Positions 16,493 to 28,400 of a DNA stretch of 40,234 nucleotides are shown piece by piece. The stretch lies in assembly GCA_017439665.1 (NCBI GenBank), contig JAFSIS010000084.1, positions 1-40,234 of the forward strand, written 5' to 3'. The position numbers were made by a program, and so were the translations under genes. The notes beneath the pieces are model-generated. The model did not search any database and was not told the origin of the DNA. It was given only the letters and a program-made list of their open reading frames with translations. The stretch's first letter is position 1, and each line of letters opens with the position of its first letter. This stretch comes from Lachnospiraceae bacterium. GTDB taxonomy: Bacteria; Bacillota; Clostridia; Lachnospirales; Lachnospiraceae.

Positions 16493-19400
16493 TTATTGAA
16501 TGTATAGACCGCCCAGATACAGGTCGTTACCATTCTGATAGATATTACGAACCGTAACCGTGTCAGAGTCTTTCTCAAGTGTGCTCACCTTCCAGTCCGA
16601 GATACTCAGATACTTTCCGGTGATAATCTTTGTACCATCAAGTATTGCACCAGACTGTGTCGTCACATTAAGTTCAATGGGTATACCGGTATCGTTGTAA
16701 ACGGAACCAGTATTTTTTGCCTCGCCACCAACTTCACTCAGCCTTCCGCCATTCAACTTCATGGGAATTGCTGCCGGACTTTCAATAGTCAACCGCGTCT
16801 GCTGCGACTCGCCTATATCACCGACGGTATCAAGTTTTTTAACACCGATGATGTTTGCGGTAAGCCCCTGCCCGGTACTCAGAGCAGCTATTGCACATTT
16901 TTCCGCAAGGATGGTTTTTACATTCATCTTTCCGGTGACCTCGAGGATTTCATAGATGGTTTTTGTCTGGCCATCTGTATCAGGGGCGGTATTGGACACA
17001 CCATTTCCGGCAAAGATCACCTTATTGAAGCCGGTGACATTTACGGCCTTGATACCACCATAAGGATTGATGATCAGCTCTCCTTTTGCCCCACCGGTCA
17101 GGTTATTGATCAGGGAAAGATAGTCCCCATTCTCGTCAAACATGTTCTCTCTGTCGGCCACATCGGCTCCGGCAAAGGTCAGCTTGAAATTACCTGCTGA
17201 AATATTGGTGATTGTGGGCTGGGCACCACCTTTAACCGCCTTCATAGGGGTGAATATTATGCCTGCATCCAGTGTTATATTGCTCCTCAACGTAATATTT
17301 CCGCTGAAGAAAATGCTGTTTCCACCTCCTAAAACAGTCAGTTCACTGACCTTAGTGGGCAGGGTGAGGGCTGTATACTTTCCATCTCCTCTCGTATTTC
17401 CGATTTCTACGTCCCGCAGGACCTCCATTGTATAGTCTGCATTGACCTTCGTTTTTTTACCGTTGGCAGCCTCTATTTCCTTCTGTAAAGCCATGCTGTT
17501 AATACCGTTCACCGCTTCTTCAAAGGTCATATAGTAGCTGTATGATGTTTTATAGTGCGTATCATCTGCTCCGGAAGAATCAACCCACAGCTTTACTTCT
17601 GCAAGATAATTATCTTCCGATACATCTGCCTTTATTTTACCATACTTGATGTAATTACCTGATTTATACAGGCCATAGCACTCACTGGCCTTAGGCCCCA
17701 TTCCCTCGCTACCAAAATAAGGCCCAAACAGGGAGCTTGCCGCCTTGGGTGCCGTCAGCAGATTCATTCCCTCAGCCAGTTTGACATAAGTCTTCGCAGA
17801 GTTGTTTACAGTAAGTGCAACTTCAGCTGCCACCCAGGAGGGAACAGTATTGTCACCCTGCGTTGTCACGGTTCCCTTAATCTGGATCAGACTGTTACCA
17901 CTCCTATCCTGTTTACCTTCCAGACGGTTATACATATCTGCAAATACCACATTTGTCAGAATGATCTTACCGTCACCTATCATAGTGGTTCCTGCCTTAA
18001 GCCGGGCAGATGCCATCGTCACCGTTCCGCTTACAGTAATGTTCTTGGCCTGCAGGGAAGACTGATCCGGATTATTAGGGAAGTTATAGTCATCCGGATA
18101 TACAGGCTCATTTTCATCAGTATTCACGTTATCTTTTAATACTCGTTCTTCAGGCTTCCCAATATACAGGTCCTTTACCGATACTTCCTTATTGCCACAA
18201 TCTGCATATACACCTTCTTCAATTTTCAGCGTGCTGACACCGGAAATACCATTTTTAATCTTATAATATGTTTCATATACCGCTTTTTCACCTGAAGCCT
18301 GTGTACTATCCTCGTCTGCTTTTTTACCAGCACTATCCAAAATAACCTCACCAAGCCTAGTAATCTGGGTAATACCACTTACATAAGCAGACTCTTCTCC
18401 TGTATACAACGGGTCTATATAAGCAACTCCCGCTGCTCCACCGGTCAATGCTATCTGGGTATCAAAATAACCCAGTCCCTCATAGTAGTTACCATCCGGT
18501 ATATCCACCAGTTTCAGTTCGAAATTTCCTGCATTCAGGGTCATGGGAGCAGTATAGTAGCCGTTACCGGACTTCTTTACTGCTGCCAGATGAACATCTG
18601 CAAAAGTAGTATCACATTTTAAAGTGATACTGCTGGCAGTAGTTACCAGTCCGCTGATACTCTCACCGTCTGACTCACCCCAAATGGTTATGCTATTTGC
18701 CTTTGAGGGCATAGTCACTGCTTTTATTGGTGTGTACTCATCCTGGGTATTTAACACGGTAATGCTATAATCAAGCATCTTATTCTGACGATCAATTTCC
18801 TTCACCGCCTGTTCCCAGGAGAGGAATTTACCTACATAACCTTCTATTTCCACCTCACCGGTCTTAATCTGGCCGGATTTATCATATACATCTTTGATCT
18901 CCCCATCTGCCTCGACCACAACTGCATAGTCTGCCCTTGTAATGTAGATACCGCCTTCATACTTCACTACATTGAAGGTTTCTTCATTAACCGTAAAGTT
19001 ACTCTTCTCCATGTCGGAGGCATCTACCACACTTGCTTTCGCAGAGGTTACTACCTTCTGCCATGCTGCAGGGTTCTTATCTGCAGTAATACACAAAGCT
19101 TCCAGCTGTTCCATACTGATCGGTTTATAGTTCTTCTCCTGCGTATCATAAAGATAAGGATTGATATTAATCAGCGATGTGTCCGCACTGGCAAGGTCAT
19201 CTGCACCAAGGGCTATATCATTGATAGTCAGCTGGGAAACCGCCTTCTGCCATGCTGCGGCAGTGTGACAGGTATCAATATCCAGCTTAACTTTTTCTAC
19301 CATTTCAATAGATATTACTTTCTTTCCCTTGATATCAATCTCACCAGTCGTATCATCACTATAAAGTCTACTGGTGATTTTAATGTTTCCTCCGGCAGCG

Positions 19401-22400
19401 ATCACACTTTCATTTCTGCCGTCTGTACGATCATCATGCCAGATAGGGATATTGATATCTTTTTCTACATAAATCGCAGAAACTCCCACTTTTACCTTTG
19501 CAGTCTGAGTGGCCGTTTTACTACCGCTGATGGAAGAAAAGATCATCTGGTATTCATTTGCTGTTTCATCGATCAGGCTAAAGAAAGTTGCTTCCTTCGT
19601 TTTGGCATCTACAGTAATTTCTTCCGACTTAGCTGAAGCTTCCGTTGTTTTTACTCCTTCCCCAAAGGTCACCTCATAGGTTCCGGCATTCAGAGCAATC
19701 GTGTTCAGATCCTCGTAATCTGCTCCCACCTTCTTCCTTTCTGTTAAGGTGATATTTTCAAAGGTAAGCTTGGTTTTGGGCGTAATGGTGCCTGTAAATT
19801 TCAGGGTGATGCCTCCCACTGCTGTTTCATCCCCTTTAATGGTGATGCTTTCTGCCTTCTTCAGATTAGGGAGGGTGAGGGCACCCGCTACGGGATTACC
19901 GGACTTATCCATGGCGGTAAGAAGGATGATACCGTCATTTCCTTCTTTCTCATCAGTCGCCGGATTATCCTCCGTTTTACGAAGCTCCAGCGTATACTTC
20001 TTATTTGCATTACCCGTCATATTAATAAGGTAAAGCGCTTCTGCATAGGTTTTAAAATAAGTTTCGTACTCTTTTCCTTCCTCCGTTTCTTCTACTAAAC
20101 GTACCTCCATTCTGCTGATATCGCCGTTATAGACATAGAATTTACTATCCTTGTAGGCTTTGAGCTGATCATCGTTAAGTTTATACTCTCCGGAAGCATC
20201 ATCATATTCTGCAAATGGACAGGCAATAAATTTTTCTGCCGGAGCCACTCCTGCATGAAGGAGCGGATAGGTTTTATAGCTCGCTTCCTCCATCTCAGTA
20301 CGATTCGGGTTAAATATTTTAACCGGAAGAGTGCCTGTTACATCTCCACTTATGCTTAGCTGAGGCAGGAGTGAATACGTACCATCTCTATTCAGCACCG
20401 TATACACAATTCCGCCCAGATAGCTGTTTTCACCAACCTGTTTAACCGACTGGATGCTGGCCAAACTAAAGCTCTCCCAACTACTGTCTGCATTCAGATA
20501 TAAGTTCTGTATGCTGGATTGTCCTCCACTCTGCAATTTTGCAGACACAGTATCTGTGCCACCAACAGTCAAAGTTTTTACATACATGATACCTCCGGAT
20601 AATTCCAGATTACCATTAATCACTTTAACTTCTACAGAAATGGGGCTCTTTTCTCCTGTAATGTTATTGATCTTTCCAGCAGCAGCATAGGAAACCTTAT
20701 CCAGGGTGAGGCTTGATTCGCCCTCCACTTTGGCGGCTCCTTTGCCAATATCACTGTTTTTCTTATGAGTAATGGTGAAAAGATTTTCATTATTAAATAC
20801 TACATTCCGGAAGGTCACTGCACCATTGACAGCAATATCCCCGGTAAAACCAAGATTCTTCGAATTTCCCTCTACAATAATCTCAGCCGCCTTATCCTTT
20901 GCAGGCAGAGTCAGCTTACTCACCAATAGCTTATCCGTTACTGCCGCATCCGTAATTTCATTCTGGTAGGTTATGGTATAGGACTTTGTCCTGTCTGCAC
21001 GCTTATCAATATAGGCACTGGCCTGGGCAAAATCCAGACAGTTTATCTTAAAGGTTGTTTCTGTTTCTTTGTCAATTCCTGTGCCGACCCAGGATACTTC
21101 TACGCCCTTATCTGCAATTTTTTCGGCTACCCAGTAGACTATACCGCCGGCCCAGGCAAAATCAACCTGTTCATTACCTCCATCCACCGTTTTCACCTGA
21201 ATGATCAGGCCGTCGGTCTGTGCCTTCGCAAGGTTAACCAAAGCTGCGGGTTTTGCTAATGTATAAGTACCTGCAGCTGTAGGTTCTCCCATCTGTACTG
21301 CGGTAGCTGCATCCGTATCCACTACCGTCAGGGTTAATTTGTTTGCTGTATTTTCATGCCATATTTCTCCCTGTACAGTAAAGTTAGGCAGTTTGCTGGA
21401 CTTATTTCTTCTGTATTCAATATCATTGGAACCATAGCTTTTAATATTGGTAACGGTTCCCACGGCCGTATTACTTTCCAAACAGATATCAGCTTCATTC
21501 TTCAGCACAAGTTCTGTTGCCGAAAGCGTTGCTGTAGGAATGGAAATATGGGTACCATCCACTTCCAGTTCTTTTACATTAACGATACCGCCTGCAAACT
21601 GATATTTACGACCTGCGGATTCAATGGTAACGGTTCCTGCCTTTCCTCCGTCAATTTTGTTAAACCCATTACTGATCTCATCGGAACCATCTGTATGTTT
21701 TCCGACATTTTTCAGTGTTAGGCTGTATTTACCTGTTGAATAATTCAGGTTTGCCATAATGGCAACACTCTCAAAAGTAGTATTACAGCCAAGGACGATA
21801 TTTCCTTTAAGATACAGCTCCTGCTCCTCTGTGCCATCACTCACATCACTCATAATCGTCACATGATTTGCATTTTTAGGCATGGTAAGGGCAATCGGTG
21901 TATTTGGTGTACCTACTGTCTGTAAAATTTCAATTTTATAATCCACCTTTGTTTTCAATGCTTCAATAGCTGCAATAGCATCAGGTAAAGTGGGATAGTA
22001 ATTATAGAATTCTTCCGAATCTTCACCTTCAACTACATACAGTGCTGCACCGATCTGGTCACCATAATAAACACTAATCACTGATCCGGTTTTCTTTAAA
22101 ATATAGCCATTTTCAGCATCAAATTCATAGGTATCTACACCCCCTACACATGATCCGTCTGCCAGGAAGCCTCTTTCATCTGCAGTTTTTACCGTAAGAA
22201 GGGTAGAAGCAAGGGTTTTGGTTACTTCTTTTTTCTTTTCGGTTACTTTTATTTCTGTTCTGCCCAGTTCAATTTCTGTATCAATGGTAGCATTACCATC
22301 TGCCAAAATCTCCGGAGGAACGGATACTTTAACGTTGATCTTTTCGCCGTCATCTTCCAGATAGGAACCTGCAAGCACAACTGTACCGGAAATACTCAGG

Positions 22401-25400
22401 GCAGACTCTGCCTTTGCATTTAAGCCGGTTTCCAGCGTAGAACCATGTGCTGTATTGGTCAAGGTTCCCAATATAGCAAAATAGCAGACGGGAAGAGCTG
22501 GAGCTGCCCCATCCTCTATCGGTGTAGGTGAGGTGACTGACAGCACAGGAGCATCCTCTGCCAAAGTCACATTGGTAAAGGTACCGCTTCCGGTCACATA
22601 CAGTTCTCCACCGGAAAGGTTAAGATTCTTCACAATAATCTTATCCGTATAGTAATCATTACCTACTTCCACCCTTTGATTTTGAGAAATATTCAGGGCT
22701 GTTACATTTAACTCTGCTGCGGTATATACTTCTACCTTTGTTTTTGCATTCCAGGCAGGCCATCCCAGCAGATCCATATCCTGATCAATAGATACCGTGG
22801 CAAAATTAGTAATTTTACCTCTGATCTGGCTGTAAGCCTCTCCTTCTTCTACTTCTTCCTCTCTCACTTCTCCCAATCTGGCATTGTCGTCACTAAAACT
22901 GATCATATCTCCTGCCAGAAGCTCAACACCTTCATGCAAAGTGAGAGTACCCTTTCCTCCACCGTTCAATAGAATAGGGGTATTAAAGCTCACTCTGTTT
23001 AATTCGACCGTTCCACCATCTGTTTCTTTTCCTTCAGAAAATTCCAGATTAAAGCCTCCCGTATTGATGGTCACTGCTGCCGGAAGTCCCTGTACAGCTG
23101 CATACTCTATTCTTGTATTTTCTCCGGACACAACGGTTGCCTGAACAAAGTCGATATCTTCCAATGTAACGTTGGAAGTAAAGGTAATATTTCCTTTATA
23201 GTATACTTCGCTTCCATCAGCTCTCATGGTTAAATGGCTGATATAGTTTTTATTGGGCATGGTAAGGGCTTCCAGAGTAATATCCTCCAGATTTGCTCCC
23301 TGGAAAATCATGGTATATGCCCGTTTGGTTCGTAAATTATTAATCTCAGTTACCACATCCTTAAAGGTTGCACAGTTTACACTGACTTTGGTGCTATCAT
23401 CACCTTCCACAACATTGTATTCCAGGGTGACAAACACATCCTCTGAGGTATAAAGTAATACTCCCGATTTTTTATAGATTCCGCCGGAACCTGATGCAGC
23501 ACCGGTAAAATCAACAAAGGTAGTATCTACATTGATTGCCTTAGCCAGAGGAATACCCGTTTTCTCAAGGAAAGCTTCCGTCAATCTGCTGTCCTCTGCA
23601 CTCAGGCGTGTTTTATCCTCTGCAAGGACTTCAATATTCAGGGTATCTCCGCCATCGATATAGTCAGTGATCTCAATTCTTCCGGTAATGGTAAGCCTTG
23701 ATGCGATCGCTTTGATCACAGTTTTCGTATTATTTGTATAGGTATAGGTCGGAAGGGTCTGAATCGTATTTCCCTTCATGGAAATAATGTCTTTTACACT
23801 GATCGTTCCCAGTCCGGTAAAGGTTTCTAAAATACTTGCACTGTCATTGGCCATTTTCAAGGTATTAACACTGGTAGCTCCGGCCACTTCAACATTAATT
23901 CCGGACAGCCAGAGTGTGCCTACATTGGAAATTGCAGCCAGCTTCATTGTGCCGGTATTTCCTCCACCATTGTCAATCTTCAAATAGGAGCCCCTGGTCA
24001 GACCTCCCCCCGCAACGGTAATTTTGTCTGTTGTAAACGTTGTCTCTGACAGAACCACTTCAAAATTACCCAGATTTAACTTACCGCTTGTTGCTTTCGG
24101 CTTTAACTCGAGGTTTTCAAAATTGGTATTTGCTTTTACCGTAATATCACTTGCATAAATCAGCTGGATACCATCCGTTTCACCCTCAATCCACACGCGG
24201 GCTGCTTTAGTGGGGAAGGTGTAATTGGCTGCTTTACTTTTTACCAGGTGTTCATCTGATCCCTTTAACAGGATTCGATATTCGTTTGCCATATTATTCA
24301 TACGGTCGATTTCCGTAAAGGCTTCCTGTAAGGTTTCAAAGCTGTCCAGGTTATAATAAACAGCCTGGGTCTTTAAGGTCTCCAGTTCCTTATCCGTTGT
24401 CGAATCAATCAAAGGTTTTTCTTCCCAAACGATCTGCTGGAGAATGACATCATAAGTCTTTGCTTCTCCGGCACTTTTGATCACGGTTCCTGTTTTGTAG
24501 GTCACCTGGGACAGGGTAGTAGACTCTACCTCTCCTGTATTCGCCTCGATAGTGACTGCCTTTCCGATTACAAACCATGAAGATGCGATCTGGGTTGAAT
24601 TTACCAGAGATGTATCTGCTTCCACACCGTTTTCTTCGGCAACTACAGGATCAAGGGAAATTGCATTTTCTTTAATAATCTTGTAAGCCTGGTCTGTAGC
24701 AGGCTTATCCGACTGAATGGTATAGTTCTTGACTACATCCTCTTCCATGACCGGTACTGCATAAACATCCTGTAAATTAGTACCAGAGCCATCCTCCTTC
24801 ATGGAGGTAATACTTCCGGTAATGGTTAATCCGGGAGCTGTTTTATGGTTTGTATTATTGTATTTAAGGGAGGCTCCGTCAGTGTAGGTAGTAATACTGG
24901 CTAACTTGATGGTTCCTTCTGTTTCAATGGAAGGATTCTTTCTGATATAAGCATCATCATTAGGATCATCTTCTGTCTCCTGGCCTGCTGTCTGTACATT
25001 TACATGCCTAAGAATCAGCTCCTTGCTGACGGTGGTTACCGTTTTCACTCCATTAATATCCAGGGTACCACCCATCAGACCCAGAGTCTGTGCCGTAAAA
25101 TTACCATTGACCGTTAATTTTCCCTCGACAACAGTGACCCGACCAATTCCTGTCATAGCCTTCGTTGTCGTAATCTCACTGTTCCTTACGTTTATCGTAC
25201 TGGCAGCAGTACCAGTAATCTGGGCAAATGTACCGCTTGCATTCTGGAAAGTGAGTTCTTTTCCGCCACTATTAATGGTTATGTTATTATTGACAAAATC
25301 AAGATTACCAAATTCCGTATTGGTGGTCAGTGTAATATTTCCGGAGGCAAATGGAGTTTTTCCACTTTTACTGGTACCATAAATCTTTAATCCCCCTATA

Positions 25401-28400
25401 TTTTTAGGCAGGGTAAGGGCACCTCCGGTATTGATCTCTTCGGTGGTGTTTAAATGAATCGTATAAGTAGTATTGGTATTTCCGATGGTCGTTAAATAGG
25501 TAATACATTCCTTCCAGGTGGTAAAACCCCTGATATATTCTTCGTTTTCACCAGAAGAATTTTCCTCCGGAGTGGCTGCAAAAAGATGAATATATTTACT
25601 CGTTAATCTGATTTCTTTTCCGGACTGATATACGGAAGAAAGAGGATTATCATCCCCATTATCCAATTTTTCCGGAAGAACGGTAATATTATCTACAGAG
25701 AATACCGTTTTTTCACTGCTGATATAGAAGGCTATCTCATTTTCTTCTAATGTTTTTTTCTCACATGTAATATTAATCCAAGTGGTATCACCGGCCAAAT
25801 CCTTGATTGCCGTATAAGCATCAGATACCATAAAGTAGAGCTGCTGACCTTCCTCGTTTACGGTGAAGGTTCCTCCCAGCGTAAGGACTGCGGCTTCCCC
25901 GTCATTTCCGGTTGCACTTCTTCCCAGATAGGGTATTCCGGAATTGCTGTTACGATCACCCAGAGTGATGTTATTCAGTGTTCCCTTCTTGTTTACTATC
26001 AGTCGGGACTCATGAAGAAGCCAGGTTTTACCGGCTGTGCTCTGGGTAAGTGTGTTTACAATGAAACTGGAATCATTGCCGTTTTCCAGATTGACAAGAT
26101 TTACCGTGTCTGCTATTACTCTACCGGAATGATTATGGAAGGTTCCGGCTTTCATGTTGATGGTATTTGCGTAAAGCAGACCACTGTTTTCAATGGTCCA
26201 GTCATTTACTGATTCCTGTGCATAGGCAGCAGTTACAACGATTTCTGTTGCATACACCTGTCCATAGAAGGTTTCTGCATCGGCACTGTCATCAGTCTTA
26301 ACCGTATCCTGACCAAGATATAATTTTGCCTTATTTAGGGTTATCACCAAAGGATTAAGACCAAGAGGATCATCCGCATCTGTCATCCTGGAACCCAGGA
26401 TACCATTGATGTCTGCACGTCCATTATTGATTGTAATATTGGGCGCACTTAGGCTGGCCTGATCTGTCCAATAGTATCCGGTGTCCTGTCCGTCAGCATT
26501 TTCATTCCTGTTGACACCACTAATAGACAGGTTGGTGGTCGTAACGCTTCCAACCTTCCAGGAGCCCTCATATACATTGAAGTCCTTTGCGGTGATGGTA
26601 CCATTGATTACATTTGTATAACTGCTGGTATCATCTTTAGCATCCCTGGAACGTAAGGTTACTTCTGCAGTAGAGGCCAAAATATTTACATTGTCAAAAA
26701 CAGCAGGACGGGAGCTGTTATTAACAGCTGACCAATTTCCTTCCGTTTTCTCTTCCATTAAAGAAGCACTTTCGTCAATATACAGTCCGGTCGCCACTTT
26801 AAGGGTAGCTGCATTGGCAGTATTCTGCCCATCCTCACCCTTACTGGTAATCCTGAGTCCCTCAGCCAGAGTGACTTCCCCTTTAAACTCCAGGGTATAG
26901 CTCTGTAAATTCAGTGTTCTGAGGTGATAGCTTCCGCTTCCCTTCCATCCGCCTCCATCCTCAGTTCCATATTCTCCGGTTGCCAGATAAGCCTCTTTGA
27001 CAAAGGCAGGCATAGCCAGAGTTTTTGTCAGCTTTATATCCTCAAGGAAAACAATGGTATAGCTTCCGTTTGCACTGCCAAAGTCTACAGCCATATTTGT
27101 TACAGCAGCTTCCAGGGAAGGATAATCATTCTCGATCTGCGTATCCTCATCAACCTGATAAAACACCTGTACCTTTTTCTCTGCTACCTGTAATGTATTT
27201 CCTACTCTCTGAACGCACTGTGAGTCCTCATTCAGGCCAAAAGCCGTTGCCGGAGTCATTGCTGTTACTACGGCCAATTTATCACCCACAGCAAAAGGCT
27301 GGTGTGCTGATTCCCGCTCTTCTGTTTTTACCGTGGTACCACTATCACCACCGTTTTGAGTTACTTCTACCTCCCAGCGATTATAATTAACGAAGCTGAT
27401 GGGAAACTGGGTAGCAGAATCCCAGGAAATCTTTCCCGTAATGGAAACGTTTGCCCAGCCCTTGCCGCTGACAACAGCAGCATCTTCAAAGGTGGGATCC
27501 TCAGTATTACCTGCATCTGCCTCTCCCAATTCAACCTTTTTGATTAGCTCAATACGGAAAGAATTACCATCATTGGTATCATTATTTGTCAAAGATACCA
27601 CATGTATATTTTTTAAGCTTACTGTACCACCTGGCTCTGCCACGATCTGACGGTCGGTTCCTACAGTCGCCAGATTATTAACCTTAAAGGAGGTCACCCG
27701 GATATCACCGGAGGAAATATCCAGATCATTTGCCGTTATCGCATTATAAAATCTTGCTTCCTGATAAAGCTTATTATCTGATTCCCCAGTAGGGTAGTCC
27801 CTCAGATTGTTTACGGTCAGAGTATTTCTTACCGTAACTACACTGCCTGACTCCCAGGTAAAGTCTCCATAAACGGTTAAATTGTTCAGTGTACCACTTA
27901 CCTGAACGCCATCGAACTTAACACAGCTTCCGCTTATATCGCTTTTGCTGCCAATCTCCATCGTTCCGTTAGTGAAGCTAAATTCCACATCAGAAACAAC
28001 TACCTTGTCCTCTCTCTGCTGCTCCACCGTTACTGACTGACCGGAGGGAACGATAATCTTTCCTTTCGTGTCTGATGAAACACCGTTGCCCTCTACAGAC
28101 ATTCTGTAATCACCAGATATGTAATTCACCCTGATTTTGCCAGCATTATTTAAGGTGAGCGTGTAACCACCTAAATACAGGTTTACCCTGCGCCCTCCTT
28201 CCGATACCAATGGATAGTATAAATCCTCTTCTTCGGCAGTTATATTAGCCTGTAAATTAATAATATAAGGATTACCTTCTCCAGTTTTTTCGTCAATATA
28301 ATTTTTTGCATCTGCCAGCGTGTCGAAGCCGGCCCTGTCAGAACCATCTTCTTCAACCACATAGATCTTATACGTACTGTAGTCCACATCTCCTTCACTC